From assembly GCF_018873765.1 (NCBI RefSeq), contig NC_057919.1:70922984-70986983 (forward strand): 64,000 nucleotides of DNA, read 5' to 3'. Of the stretch, positions 10,945 through 22,553 are shown one piece after another. The position numbers were made by a program, and so were the translations under genes. The stretch comes from Telopea speciosissima. Taxonomy: Eukaryota > Streptophyta > Magnoliopsida > Proteales > Proteaceae. Numbering within the stretch: the first letter of the stretch is position 1; every line of letters starts with the position of its first letter. Below the pieces are notes generated by a model. It was not told the origin of the DNA and did not search any database. It saw only the letters and a program-made list of their open reading frames with translations.

Positions 10945-11197
10945 GTAAGAAGAAGGTGTCGGGTTACTGGTTTGGAACAACTCCCAGGTTGCTCATTTTG
11001 GATCCCAATCTTATGAGTTCCATTTTTTCGAACAAGTCTGGTCACATTATGAAGCCCAAAGCGAACCCACTATTGAAGCTGTTATCACATGCATGGCCTT
11101 TTTAATCATGAGGGAGACAAATGGGCTAAACACAGAAGGATTATGAACCCAGCCTTTGTAATTTCTCGATCTCCTGCTTCTTATATGTAGTCCATGT
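10945..11197 (+). pseudogene. CYP72A exon 2, frameshifted
   Basis: After a TAG acceptor at 10942-10944 the frame reads GYWFGTTPRLLILDPNLMSSIFSN and IMKPKANPLLKLLSHA. Two single-base losses near 11092-11106 then break the frame; the shifted sequence can still be followed as a P450 to NPAF at about 11157. The usual HLEKLK after NPAF is not recognisable. The last bases CATGT are the target-site duplication of the copia element. Confidence 0.8.
11193..11197. repeat. target-site duplication, left copy (CATGT)
   Basis: CATGT directly before the copia LTR. The identical CATGT follows the other LTR at 17768-17772. Five bases is the usual size for copia integration. Confidence 0.9.
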
Positions 11198-12129
11198 TGT
11201 TGGGTAATTGTATTACAATTCTTTACAAATAATTGAAACAATACGAATTGCAATACAATAGATTAAGCAGTAGAAACTAGGCTTGACCTTTGGCTGAAAT
11301 GAGAAGACCAAAGCTTGGATTTGATGTAGAACCACACCCGCAACAACTTGAACAAGCTTGAGGTTGAGTCACACTTATGGTGCTGCCTTTAAGGTAATTG
11401 ATGCCTCCTACTGCCAAAGAGTGTTCTGCACCACTACCCCAAGATAAAACAACCTCCAACTAGAAGATGAAGCAGTCTTTCTAGTCCCTTGAAGGTGCCA
11501 AGAGCTTCAACACAGCAACCCTCTAACACACTTAGAAGAAAAGAGAGAGAGAGAGAATAATACTCTTAGTGATTGCTAAGTATGGGTATGAACATGTATC
11601 AAAAGATGTCTATTACAAAGCAATTGGTTGGGTTTATATAGGCCCAAGACCAATCCTTGCACTCCCTTGGAATTCCCAAGAATAACCATCCACTTATGAC
11701 CAAATTGAAGAATAAGATTTATGGACATGAATATGAACATGAATTGGAGGTTAATTCTAAATTCATGGTCATTCCCCACTAAGGGTCATGAATGACCTTA
11801 AAATTCATTCATTCTCCACTAAGACCATAAAGGCCTTAAAACCCTATAAGGGGTCATTCTCCACTAAGGACCATAAAAGCCTTAATATCCCATAAAGGGA
11901 GAGACATCACCTATGACCATGAATTGAGAAATCAATCTTATTCAATAACCTTAACCCACCTTCCCATTCATGATAGTGACCATGAATAGACTTTAGGGTA
12001 CCCATAGAATGTTACAACCTTTGGAATTACTTCTTTGATCACATGGGTCCCACACCATAATAAAGCAATCAAAACATTTTGAAACTTAAAATAAAATAAA
12101 ATATATATTAAATATATTTAAATCTAACA
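11198..12129 (-). repeat. copia 3' LTR (relative to the minus-strand element)
   Basis: 932 bp, begins tgttgggtaattg and ends aaatctaaca on the + strand. It contains a TATA-like ctatataaacc on the minus strand at 11633-11642. Confidence 0.95.
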
Positions 12130-12141
12130 ATCCCCCACAAG
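12130..12141 (-). promoter_or_regulatory. copia polypurine tract
   Basis: The minus strand reads cttgtgggggat directly before the 3' LTR (tgttagattt). This is a typical plant copia polypurine tract, the primer for plus-strand DNA synthesis. Confidence 0.8.
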
Positions 12142-12711
12142 TTTTAAAACGACACGAGACACACATGCTGTGACTGAATTAGACACTATAGGACACATCG
12201 TTGTAGGTGTCTTCCGGACTTGAACCTACACTAGGTCTAATGAACCGCGTTACAGAGTAGAGGTGGAGTCAGACTCCTTGAACCTTTTCTCATTAGTGTA
12301 GCTGACCGTCCCATCAACCATATCCCATAGGTCGACTCTTGCGCTACACATCATAAAATCACTTTGGACTTTTGAACCGGCCATATCCCTTATCTTGAAC
12401 TCATGAATGTTTTAGAGAACTCGCCTATAAGTTCTCATCGGCGGCGGCCACACCCCCTACATTCACTTAGGTTAGTCACTGGTGTGCACCACAACTGACA
12501 CACCCCCACATTTCCTGGGATTAGACTAATTAAGAGCTTTACCGCTCAACCTCTTTCTTTGTGGTAGTACTACTTTCACCATCTACAGCTTGGAATGAAT
12601 ATTTATACAAGTAGTAGTACAAAATCGGTCAACCGATGATTTTGTTTGTACCCCTTGAACCTAATTCAGGCATTTAGCCTCTTCACATAGGTAGGGTGTC
12701 CATCACATGAC

Positions 12712-14148
12712 CTATGGATTAGGCATTAACCCCATTCCTGTAGATGCACTACACAAGTTCTTGACAGACATAGGCTTTGTGAACATGTCAGCTTGGTTAC
12801 TTTCTGACTTCACATAATCGATAGCTATCATTCCTTCATCTATGTACTGTCTCACAAGGTTGTGTCTGAGACGTATGTGCCTCCTTTTACCATTGTATAT
12901 CGGGTTCTTGGCTAGATGTATAGCCGCTTGGTTATCACAATGTAGTGATACCGATGGCGCCGATTTTTGCCACAATGGAATACCCGCCATTAAGTTTCTG
13001 AGCCATTCGACTTCTGTTCCTGCCTTTTCCAAGGCTATGAACTCAGCTTCCATGGTAGAGCCTGTCCCACAAGATTGCTTTGTAGACTTCCATGAGATTG
13101 CACCGCCTGCTAGTGTAAACACATATCCACTAGTAGCTAAGGACTCGTTTGTATCCGAAATCCAATTTGCATCACAATACCCTTTCAAAACTGCTGGTTT
13201 ACCACTATAGTGTAAACTATAGTTTATAGTGCCTTTTAGGTACCTTAATAACCTATCAACCGCGCTCCAATGTTCCTTACTTAGATTATGAGTATGTTGA
13301 CTCAACTTTCCTACCGCAAGGGCAATATCTGGACGCGTACAATTCATTAGATATGTGACCGAACCAATAATTTGAGCATATCTTTTTTGATTCACTGGTT
13401 CACCTAGGTTCCTTTTCAAGTGACACCCCATATCAAAAGGTGTTTTAACCGCTGAAACTTCATGGTGCCCATACTTTTTAAGTATATTTTCTGCATAACG
13501 GGCCTTGGATAATGAAATATAATTTCCTTGCTTGGTGATTTTGATCCCAAGGATCATATCAGCCTCTCCTAAGTCTTTTGTGTCGAAACTAGACATCAAA
13601 AGTTTCTTAGCTTGATTAACCATTTCCAAGTTTGTTTCCATTATGAGCATATCATCTACATATAGTAGTATGAATACACCCTTACCACCATGAAACCTAC
13701 TATATAAGCATCTTTCAGCGTCGTTTACAACGAACCCATTTGAAATTAGAACCTTGTCCAATTTTTCATGCCATTGCTTCGGTGCTTGCTTCAATCCATA
13801 TAAGGATTTCCGAAGTTTGCAAACCTTTCGCTCTTGGCCAATTACAACACAACCTTCTGGTTGCTTTATGTAAATTTTCTCCTCTAAGTCCCCATTAAGA
13901 AATATCGTTTTCACATCCATTTGATAGATGACCAGGTTATATATTGACGCCATTGCCAACATAACCCTTATCGTGGTAATTCTAGACACCGGGGCAAATG
14001 TGTCAAAGTAATCAATATTAGGCTTTTGCCTAAAACCTTTGACAACAAGTCTGGCCTTGAAACGATCAAGTGACCCATCACTTTTTAATTTCTTTCGAAA
14101 TATCCACTTGGTTTCCAAAGTTCTGGACCCGAATGGTAAATCCACCAA
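12712..14148 (-). pseudogene. copia reverse transcriptase and RNase H
   Basis: 478 open codons. The RT begins [21 protein letters not shown], continues [19 protein letters not shown] and [15 protein letters not shown], and has the catalytic LLYVDDMLI. RNase H follows with [20 protein letters not shown] and [12 protein letters not shown] (the D, E, D metal ligands), ending near GLMPNP. A single in-frame TGA at 14152-14154 (expected Trp) separates it from the integrase; otherwise this half is intact. Confidence 0.92.
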
Positions 14149-14151
14149 TTC

Positions 14152-15288
14152 TCAAGTGTTATTCGCCAAGATTGAATCTAGTTCACTCTTGATTGCCTCT
14201 TTCCAAAAGACAGCATCCAGTGATGTAATAGCCTCTTTGTATGTAAGAGGATCCTTGTCTACTAAATAGACAAGCCACTCATCATCTGTATATTTGGGTC
14301 TTTTGAGTCGCTTGCTCATCCTAGGCCGACTTTCGTCATCATTACTCAATTCTTGATTGGTAACCCTTTCATTTGACTCAATTTCCCCATTAGTCAATTG
14401 ACTATCCTTACTTATAGGTAAGATGGACTTAAAGGGAAATAATTTTTTAAAAAACTCAACTTCTCTTGATTCTATGATTCTATTTGGTTCAATAATATCA
14501 TCCATGGCTTTGATCACCATGAACCGGTATGCCGTACTATTTGTAGCATAACCCAAAAACACACAATCACATATTTTTTGTCCCAATTTTTTTTTCTTGG
14601 AATCCGGTAACAACACCTTAGCCAAACAACCCCAAACCCGTAGATATTTTAGACTTGGTTTCCTACCAAACCATTTCTCAAATGGAACCATACCAGTCTT
14701 GCTATGTGGGATTCTATTTGATAGATAACATGCTGATAGCATGGCTTCCCCCCACATATCAAGTGGTACACCTGAACTCAATAACATAGAGTTCATCATC
14801 TCTTTAAGAGACCTATTTTTCCTTTCGGCAACCCCATTTGATTCCGGTTGGTATGGAGCGGTTGTTTCATGGATAATTCCATTTTCCTCACAAAACTTAT
14901 CAAGGTTAAAGTACTCAGCCCCTCTATCAGTTCTAAGTCTTTTAACCTTCTTACCAAGTTGATTTTCAACTTCCATTTTGTAAGATATGAACGCCTTTTC
15001 GGCCTCATCCTTTGATTTGAGTAAATACACCATGGTATATCTAGAGTGGTCATCTATGAAAGTTATGACATAGTTGTTTCCACCCCTAGACTCATATGAC
15101 TTGTAGTTACATAAGTCACTATGGATTAATTCCAAGAGATTACTCTTCCTATCCATAGTCTTGTGAGGTTTTTTGGTTAACTTTGCCTCTATACAAGTTA
15201 TGCACTTGTTTACGGGGGATTCCACCTTATTGGTGATCATGCCTAATTTGCATAGTTTGGTGATATATTTCACACTACTATGATCCAA
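14152..15288 (-). pseudogene. copia integrase
   Basis: Integrase core with all three catalytic acids in context: HSDLCNY (D), RTDRGAEYF (D) and PYQPESNGVAERKN (E). The zinc-binding N-terminus is partly broken: LDHSSVKY follows an in-frame TGA that replaces the Trp of the usual LWHxRLGH motif, and CITCIEAK carries the two cysteines. The C-terminus includes WGCLAKVLLPDSKKKKLG and CVFLGYATNSTAYRF, then a linker to RT. Confidence 0.92.
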
Positions 15289-16499
15289 CCTACCATGTCA
15301 CAAATAAAAAAAAAGTTAGAAGAGACAATCATGTAAGCAGAAGAAGTACTAGTTTTCTCAATTATAATATTTTCAACACTTAGTACAAACAACCCCTCAC
15401 TAAGGTATCCCTTCCCCACAAAAACATTATTTTTAGTGATAACCGCCTTATCACTTTCAAAAGCCAATTTCATTCCAACTTTATTAAGCAAAGGAACTGA
15501 AATTAAATTGCGCCTAATATCCGGCACATGAAGAACATTGGTGAGAACCATAGTCTTCCCTGAAGTGAGTTTCAAAGTCACTTTTTCTTTTCCCATAACA
15601 GGAGCACTTTGGGAATTCCCCATAAATACCTTTTCATCCTCTGTATTCATGGAATAAGAGGAAAACATCTTCAGATCACCACAAATATGTCTTGTGACAT
15701 CGGTATCCAATACCCAATCTTTTGGTTTTTCAACCAAATTTGTTTCCGTGACCATAGCAATAAAGACGTTATCTTCAACTAGGTTCACCTTTTCCAAATT
15801 TTTCTTCCTGAACCGACAATCTTTATTGAAGTGTCCTAGCTTACCACACACAAAACAAGTAAGTTTCTTCTTCTTGAAAGAAGGTTCATCATTGTCTTGG
15901 CGATTCTTCCTTTTCTTGCTTTGTTTGTTGGTCTCTACCAAGTTCGCTTTTAGGCGTCTTTCCCCAAGGTCTTTTTCACCCTTGTCCTTGTGCCGGTTCT
16001 TTTCCTCAATTTTGATCCTTACAATCATTTGGTCTAGAGTCAACTCCATCTTCTTGTGTTTCATAGACGCCTTAAAGGCATCCCAAGAAGATGGAAGCTT
16101 TTCAATCAAGGCATCGGTCACAAATTCTTCTGGTAGAACCATCTTTTCCTTTGCTAGCTTTTCAACCAAAATTTGAAATTGATCAATTTGGTTTAAGACG
16201 GTGTCACTATCTTTCATAGCAAAGCTTAGAAAGTTAGCCACCAAGTACTTCCTTAAACCAGCATCCTCAAGAGAGTACTTCTTTACCAACGCATTCCAAA
16301 TCGAACATGCATACTCCAAAGAACTATACACATGGTATAGGTCATTTGATAATGCATTCAAAATTCGATTCTTGCACTGGTAATCCGCTTGAACCCAAGC
16401 CACCCTTTTGCCCTCCTTTTCAGGATCATTACATTTTTTCGACATGGGTTCAGTCAAGGCAAATACCACCCCAATTTGGGCTAATGCAAACAATATCAT
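15270..16499 (-). pseudogene. copia gag and protease
   Basis: Gag body (ILNALSNDLYHVYSSLEYA, WNALVKKY) with a CCHC knuckle CFVCGKLGHFNKDC that binds the RNA. The protease follows. Its active site reads WVLDTDVTRHIC where copia proteases have D-S/T-G-A: the Gly after Asp-Thr is Asp, which should abolish activity. The frame is lost at a run of nine T before the integrase, most easily explained by one homopolymer indel. Confidence 0.9.
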
Positions 16500-16520
16500 T
16501 TGCCTCCATCGTTTGAAGTT

Positions 16521-16805
16521 TTAACCTCCAAATTGTTCGATCTTGTCAAATTCAGAAATAATCCTCATCTTACCCAAATCTGGGATAAGCTCCGTCACCG
16601 ACGGGATAACATTGGTGGGAATTGAGTCAATGGTAGGAAAAAGAGGAATCTCTTTACCATTGCGGCTAACAGGAACTCCGCCTTCTTGGTTGTTGATTGC
16701 TCCTTCAATACTTGTGTTTGAAGGATTTTCTTCATTGACAGCTCCATCAGCGGTATTGTTGTTCGAAGCATCACCCTTGTTGCTTACAACTCCAAGATCA
16801 GCCAT
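16521..16805 (-). pseudogene. copia gag N-terminal segment
   Basis: Starts MADLGVVSNKGDAS, 30 bp inside the 5' LTR boundary. It runs through an Asn/Glu-rich region to ISEFDKIEQFGG, then TAA at 16521-16523. The next codons, in the same frame, continue NFKRWRQMILFALAQIG, the start of the copia gag core. A single base change therefore splits gag. Confidence 0.85.
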
Positions 16806-16835
16806 GAGATCTTATAATATCAATTACCTTAAACT

Positions 16836-17767
16836 TGTTGGGTAATTGTATTACAATTACTTACAAATAATTGAAACAACACGAATTGCAATACAATAGA
16901 TTAAGCAGTAGAAACTAGGCTTGACCTTTAGCTGAAATGAGAAGACCAAAGCTTGGATTTGATGTAGAACCACACCCTCAACAACTTGAACAAGCTTGAG
17001 GTTGAGTCACACTTGTGGTGCTGCCTTTAAGGTAATTGATGCCTCCTACTGCCAAGGAGTGTTCTGCACCGCTACCCCAAGATAAAACAACCTCCAACTA
17101 GAAGATGAAGCAGTCCTTCTAGTCCCTTGAAGGAGCCAAGAGCTTCAACACAGCAACCCTCTAACACACTTAGAAGAAAAGAGAGAGAGAGAGAATAATA
17201 CTCTTAGTGATTGCTAAGTATGGGTATGAACATGTATCCAAAGATGTCTCTTACAAAGCAATTGGTTGGGTTTATATAGGCCCAAGACCAATCCTTGCAC
17301 TCCCTTGAAATTTTCAAGAATAACCATCCACTTATGACCAAATTGGAGAATAAGATTTATGGACATGAATATGGACATGAATTGGAGGTTAATTCCAAAT
17401 TCATGGTCATTCCCCACTAAGGGTCATGAATGACTTTAAAATTCATTCATTCTCCACTAAGACCATAAAGGCCTTAAAACCCCATAAGGGGTCATTCTCC
17501 ACTAAGGACCATAAAAGCCTTAATACCCCATAAAGGGAGAGACATCACCTATGGTCATGAATTGAGAAATCAATCTCATTCAATAACCTTGACCTACCTT
17601 CCCACTCATGATAGTGACCATGAATAGACTTTAGGGTACCCATAGAATGTTACAACCTTTGGAATTACTTCTTTGATCACATGGGTCCCACACCATAACA
17701 AAGCAATCAAAACATTTTGAAACTTAAAATAAAATAAAATATATATTAAATATATTTAAATCTAACA
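16836..17767 (-). repeat. copia 5' LTR (relative to the minus-strand element)
   Basis: 932 bp, the same ends as its partner. The minus strand carries cctatataaaccc at 17271-17280, the probable TATA box, about 490 bp into the LTR. A GA-rich run at 17180-17194 is shared by both LTRs. Confidence 0.95.
17271..17280 (-). promoter_or_regulatory. copia LTR TATA box
   Basis: CCTATATAAA in the 5' LTR, correctly placed to drive gag at 16805. It is conserved in the other LTR at 11633-11642. Confidence 0.6.
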
Positions 17768-17772
17768 CATGT
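17768..17772. repeat. target-site duplication, right copy (CATGT)
   Basis: CATGT follows the copia LTR and is identical to 11193-11197. Confidence 0.9.
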
Positions 17773-18969
17773 TTCCAGCATTTTGTGCAAGTTGTACTGA
17801 GTTGGGGAGCAGCAGATGGGAGAAGTTGGTTATATCAAAGCTGGGATCTTGTGAACTGGATGTTTGGCCTCAACTCCAAACTTTAATTGCTGATATCATC
17901 TCCCGGACTGCATTTGGAAGCAGCTATGAGGAAGGGAGACGGATTTTCTACTTGCAAGATGAGCAGGCCGGCCTCGCAATGCAGGTTCTTCAGTCTCTAT
18001 ACATCCCAGCTGGCTTTAGGTATTTAACTCACCCACCTACATTTCTTATCTATCTACGAAACCCATCCAAAATTTTTATTTTTTACAAAATATATAAGAA
18101 GCAAATTAGAATGCAGAGAGAGTTTCATGATATATATTTGAATCAATTAAGGAGCTAGCTCCTCAGATGTTCCTTATTTATGATGAACAGGTTTTTACCC
18201 ACCAAAAGGAACAAAAGAATGAAAGAAAATGCAAGAGAAGTCCTACAAGTCTTCGGGAACCAACAACCAGATTTTGATGGATTAAACCACCTTAAAATTG
18301 TAAGGAATCTTTGTTTTCGATCTACCTACCTTTGTTTTACTTTCAACTACATCTATAGGTGTATTTAGAATATGAGACTGTCTTTTAATTTCTGATCCCT
18401 CCTTTGTCTTATTCTCAAAAGAATTTTAAGATGAGACTATATATATAAAAAGGGTTTTCAATGAGTTGAAAGTGAAACATCATTATATCATTATCAAAAG
18501 GCGTCATTGTCATGCATATTTTTTTAAATATTCTAAAATATATAAATTGGATGCAGGTTACCATGGTTTTGAATGAAGTGCTTAGATTATATCCACAGGT
18601 AGTATTTCTTACTCGGTATACTTAAAAGAACATGAAACACCCGGGGTGGAACTCATAATACCAATTATGCTTGCTGATCATGATCGTGAACTTTGGGGTG
18701 AAGATGCAGATGAGTTCAAGCCAGAGAGATTCTCGGAAGGGGTTGCGAAAGCCACAAAGAATCAAGTTTCATTCTTCCCGGCCATTTGGTTGGGGCCATA
18801 GAATATGCATTGGACAAGAGTTTGCAATGATTGAAGCAAAGATGGCTCTGGCAATGATTCTACAACATTTTTCATTTCAGCTTTCTCCATCTTATATGCT
18901 CATGCTCCTTTCAATAATTTTACCCTTCATGCACAGTATGGTGCTCAAATCGTCTTACATAAACTGTAG
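17768..18969 (+). pseudogene. CYP72A exons 3-5
   Basis: Exon 3 (17768 to about 18020) reads MFPAFCASCTELGSSRWEKL, then ELDVWPQLQTLIADIISRTA, ending SLYIPAGFR. Exon 4 (18191-18299) reads RFLPTKRNKRMKE joined to REVLQVFGNQQPDFDGLNHL, so the I-helix half is deleted. Exon 5 (18557-18969) reads [22 protein letters not shown], a stop, then in shifting frames [54 protein letters not shown] and the C-terminal [10 protein letters not shown]. Intron boundaries follow GT/AG at each junction. Confidence 0.88.
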
Positions 18970-20440
18970 TCTACACCATCATATATTTTATCAATAACCA
19001 TGCATGCATGCATTGGAATTAAAACCTACTATTATCATTTTCAATAAATTAATTTTCATCATATATAATGTGATAGGTATGTATTCTATCAAATCTTGTA
19101 TGCTATGCTCCGAAAAGTATAGATGGGAATAGGAAAATTAACATGCATGTATTCTCACATCGCTGACACAGTCTCTCCTCTTTGACCATGTTATTAATAA
19201 TTCCTATGTCTTGATTGATGTGGTGTGGGAGATTCATTAATTCTCCCACACACTCATGGCGTCAAAAACCTTTTCTACTCCTAAAGTATTTAGAAATTCA
19301 AGTTGCATTTGATATGCGTTCTAGGTCAATGCATGATGCATTCCAAGAAATCATATCAAACACAGTAGAGTTCTATATATGGAGCTACCAATATAAAAAC
19401 CAGAAGATTCTAATGAAAATTGAAGTGGGAAAAGTACAAACACATGGGGAATTGAAAAAAAATCTCTATCATTTTGTTCATCCAGCTCTCACGTTGTGCT
19501 CTAGTTTGTTGCTTTTTACTGTTTGGTTTTTCCTCATTTTTTCAGTTCTACTAAGGTCCAGAGGTAAGGTCCCTAGATCTAATCTTTAATATTGGTTGAA
19601 ATTGTGATCAGAAGGCCTCGAGGCAAGTCAAACATGGTTATAATCATTGTCGATCAACCCTACACATGCTTAGAACCTTAATTGGATGTTAAGAAATGGT
19701 TTAATCAAGAGAAGCAAGTTAAACGTGGCTAAAATAACTCTCAATATTTCTCATGCGTTGCAACAACTTTGATTGTAAAGAATGGATTAACCAAGAAAAG
19801 CAAGTCAAAAACAAAATAACAATTATTCTCAATCCTTCACATTCTTTGCTTTGGATTGTTAAAAAACGGTTTAATCAAGAGAAGAGAATCATCTGTTGCA
19901 CACGGAATTTCTATTCACACACAACTTTTCCCTTTCCATTAGGAAACCCTTCAATGGCTTTGCAATGAACCCTATAAACATGGCCCGGATTATTCTCTTT
20001 GATCCCATTTTTTGTGCAAGACCCTTTTTTTAATCTAATTATAATCCTTGATAATTTCGATCATTCTTCCATATATGCTCATGCTCTATAGCCGCCGTTG
20101 AATAGATTTTGGAAGAATAAGATACACCAAAACTGACCTGAAAAAAGGCTAAATAACCACAATCTATTGAAAAATCCTAATCCATGAAAGTATAAAACTA
20201 CCCCCAAAAATCCATTCGGTCTAATCTGAACCAACATAGGACGAAATACATATCAAATACCACAATGTATGTACTTTTTGGCCTTTTACGAGCGTTTTGA
20301 AGGCAGAACAACACGCCGAAGATTCACCACATTACTTTCTGGATTAGAACTGAGATCAGGCTTCACCAATAACAATAATAACATCATCATTATTCTCTTC
20401 AGCCCTGACCCTAATTGAAGTTGCAAAAGAGGAGGGACGG
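18970..20440. other. 3' flank, no gene; diverged direct repeats
   Basis: No protein gene is visible. At about 19615-19890 three to four diverged units of 80-100 bp share the phrase ggtttaatcaagagaagcaagt (about 19695, 19780 and 19868). The rest is AT-rich without clear structure. Confidence 0.5.
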
Positions 20441-20444
20441 TGAC

Positions 20445-20720
20445 GATTAGGATATTCTAAGAAATCACAACCTATTGATGGTTGTTGTACTCGGTGTGGT
20501 TGTAAAGAGACTATCTCTCATATCTTATTGGGATGCTCTTTCGCTTAAGCAACATGGTTTGGTTGTGCACTTGAATTGTGGTTTCGCTTGGAGATGATCC
20601 TTCTTTACATCAGTGGATTCAACAATAGGATTCCACATATAACCATTTTTTATCGAAAAGTTTTTGCTACATGAGTGTGGTTTGTGTTGGCTTGTACCAA
20701 CACGGGGGCCAATGAGGGGG
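20445..20720 (+). pseudogene. LINE remnant, zf-RVT domain
   Basis: The + strand reads CCTRCGCKETISHILLGCSFA, the CxxC...HxxxxC zinc-binding domain that follows the reverse transcriptase of plant L1-type LINEs. The frame stops just after SFA. Nothing of the polymerase itself remains here. Confidence 0.65.
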
Positions 20721-21300
20721 CGCGTAGAGGAATATATCCAACATGAGGGGTGGGTTGGTTATTTTGCCGCTCTTGTATGTGGGCGCAAGGGAATGCAGCA
20801 ACGTTCTTTTTGCCCTTTTTATATATTAAGCTTGATAAGTTCTTCAAATGCTAAATACACTATGGAAAAAATAAGAAGGTTATCTGGTTGAATGTCTCTA
20901 CACCCGAGTACGCAAAAGTACTGTCCTTCCCCTCATGAAATAAAAAAATCGCATCTATGTTGATGTCCCTACATATTCTTATTGACCCTGTGCTAATACA
21001 AATGTAACACGACTGGACAACGATCTCATACCCACTATACTGTTTGGAGCCATAAGCCATTATGTGTTTCTCATTGTGAACTCTAATCTTATATTGGTAA
21101 TTTTATTTGAAATCATGCATAGATAAATAGAATAGAAGATGGTATATATGTGATCGATAAAATAGGATCAGATACCAGACTGACGAAGAATATGGTGTGT
21201 AATTGGACGAGATAGCGTTGATTTGGTTTAAATAATTAACCATCCGGCTCATCTATAGCCGTAGCCAGTTTGTTGGCGTAAAAAAAAACATAGTCCCAAA
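20721..21300. other. intergenic; holds one copy of a dispersed ~95-bp repeat
   Basis: No gene visible. Bases about 20948-21045 resemble 50648-50745 and 56031-56130 (shared phrases catccatgttgatgcc, and caacgatctc in two of them). Confidence 0.45.

Positions 21301-21331
<31 letters not shown>
21301..21331. repeat. (GA)n in the 3' flank of the chitinase gene
   Basis: About 13 GA units directly downstream of the chitinase stop codon, probably within its 3' UTR. Confidence 0.8.
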
Positions 21332-21334
<3 letters not shown>

Positions 21335-21337
21335 TAA

Positions 21338-22406
21338 TTAAGCAAAGGATTTCTGATAGGAGCAATCCAAGTTCGGACCAGTGTCGACGTTGAAGAGCTT
21401 GACGTATCGCTGGAAATAACCAATGCGGTCGTTGACGCGTGCATCGTCTGGCCTACCGCACTCAAGTCCACCATTGATTATATTAGTGACGAGGCCGAAG
21501 CCCACCGTACGATTGGCATCCAAGTCAACGGAGGTTAGGACATAACGTCCGACCATGACATCGTGGCAAGAGGGCTTTGGTGGCTGGGCCGTCATCCAGA
21601 ACCAGAGAGCCGTCTTGAAAGCCGTCAGGGAGTTGTTTGATACTAACTCCGGGTTCCTCAGACCGTCGAAGCCCAACGCCTTCCCCGCCGGTCCATAGTT
21701 GTAATTCCTTCATTCATTCATATACTACGTATGCATTAATTAAAGTTATAATTAATTAATTAATTAAGTAGACGTACCAGGAGAGCTGAATGGGTCCTCG
21801 GCCTTTGTAAGATTTGGCAGGATAGCAAGGCCATTCCTTGTTGGTAGAGTCACAGTAATCGCTCTGTGGGCTCACTTCCTCCTTAAAGCACAAGCCCCAC
21901 GCATATGGCCCATCAGGTGCTGTGGCCCATCCTCCTGCATATTAATTTAGTTACTTGTCTTTCCCTTGATCGAGGAGGAGGAGGAGGAGGAGGAAGAAGA
22001 AAGAAGAAGAAGAAGAAGAAGAAGAAGAATGATGGATTTAATTACCTGTGGTCTCATGTGAGATTTGAGCGAGAAAAGCAGCGATTTCACGCTTTCGAGT
22101 AGATAAACAGGCAGCGTTGCCGAAGCTAGGGAAGCAGGCGGTGGCTTGGATAAAAGAGTGGTAAGTGTAGAAGTCCTTGGCAGGGCAGGCATTGTTATCC
22201 TTGTGGAGAAAGATGGCGTTGAACATCTGTTCCGTCACCAGAGAAGAAACCCCAATATTCCCAAAGCTTGGTCGTGCTTCCGTATTCGTTGTCATTAATA
22301 ATAATGGATACCACCATAACAACAACAACCACCACGAGAATAAGATGGAAAACAGAGGAGGAGAAGGGGAGAAGGCCATGGCGGCCATTATTCTCATCCA
22401 ATCCAA
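21338..22406 (-). CDS. class II endochitinase (GH19)
   Basis: Secreted glycoside hydrolase family 19 enzyme that cleaves beta-1,4-linked N-acetylglucosamine of chitin; such enzymes act in defence against fungi. Three exons on the minus strand, 22406-22046, 21934-21778 and 21707-21338, with GT/AG introns, join to 888 bp (295 codons plus TAA), in frame throughout. Residues 1 to about 44 form a hydrophobic signal region; the catalytic domain starts near [10 protein letters not shown]. No Cys-rich hevein (chitin-binding) domain is present, hence class II. The catalytic pair is Glu118 in SHETTGG and Glu140 in [13 protein letters not shown], spaced as in barley chitinase. Further motifs: [62 protein letters not shown]. 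The C-terminus CSYQKSFA has no long vacuolar extension. The first Met is used; Met at residue 7 or 10 is also possible. It appears intact and functional. Confidence 0.93.
21968..22030. repeat. GGA/GAA repeat in chitinase intron 1
   Basis: Purine-rich trinucleotide run wholly inside the first intron (21935-22045). Length polymorphism here would not touch the protein. Confidence 0.85.
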
Positions 22407-22496
22407 ATCCTTCCTCGAAACAGATCAAACGTTTGTTATATATTCCCTTTTCTTAAATTTCTTGGGGAATAACAAGGAACAAACTAGCTATGAATT

Positions 22497-22498
<2 letters not shown>

Positions 22499-22543
<45 letters not shown>
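22499..22543. repeat. (CT)n in the chitinase 5' leader
   Basis: About 22 CT units (GA on the coding strand) between the TATA box and the ATG at 22406. GA-rich leaders are common in plant promoters and may bind GAGA-type factors. Confidence 0.85.
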
Positions 22544-22547
<4 letters not shown>

Positions 22548-22553
22548 GTGTTA

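Larger units (their letters stand above)
11198..17767 (-). mobile_element. Ty1/copia LTR retrotransposon, full length but inactive
   Basis: 6570 bp with two 932-bp LTRs in direct orientation, TG...CA ends and a perfect 5-bp target duplication. On the minus strand the order is gag, protease, integrase, reverse transcriptase, RNase H, which defines copia. A purine tract (cttgtgggggat) abuts the 3' LTR at 12130-12141. By eye the LTRs differ at about 28 of 932 positions, all substitutions (about 97% identity), so the insertion is fairly recent. The polyprotein has a stop in gag, a stop plus homopolymer shift before integrase, and a stop before RT. I saw no clean tRNA-Met primer site after the 5' LTR. 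Confidence 0.95.
243..18969 (+). pseudogene. CYP72A-type cytochrome P450 pseudogene, split by insertions
   Basis: Remains of one P450 gene in collinear order over 18.7 kb. Recognisable parts are the N-terminal anchor and WWRPKKLERLLKEQGI motif (exon 1), the region from WFGTTPRLLILDPNLMSS to the NPAF motif (exon 2), ISRTAFGSSYEEGRRIF (exon 3), RFLPTKRNKRMKE (exon 4), the K-helix EVLR, FKPERF, and the haem loop [10 protein letters not shown] (exon 5). CYP72A enzymes are ER-anchored monooxygenases of terpenoid and other specialised metabolism; the exact substrate cannot be read from the remnant. Lesions: two single-base losses in exon 2; a 6.57-kb copia insertion after exon 2; exon 4 jumps from KRMKE straight to REVLQVFG, so about 100 codons including the oxygen-binding I-helix (AGxxT) are gone; a stop and a deletion just after VVFLTRYT; frameshifts on both sides of the haem loop. 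The ancestral stop (HKL then TAG) is at 18967-18969. Non-functional. Confidence 0.9.

Noticed and set aside
12842-13210. 122-codon + strand frame over the copia RT
   Set aside because: Antisense shadow of the RNase H coding sequence.
16806-16835. tRNA-Met primer-binding site of the copia element
   Set aside because: The 30 bases after the 5' LTR do not contain a convincing tggtatcagagc match.
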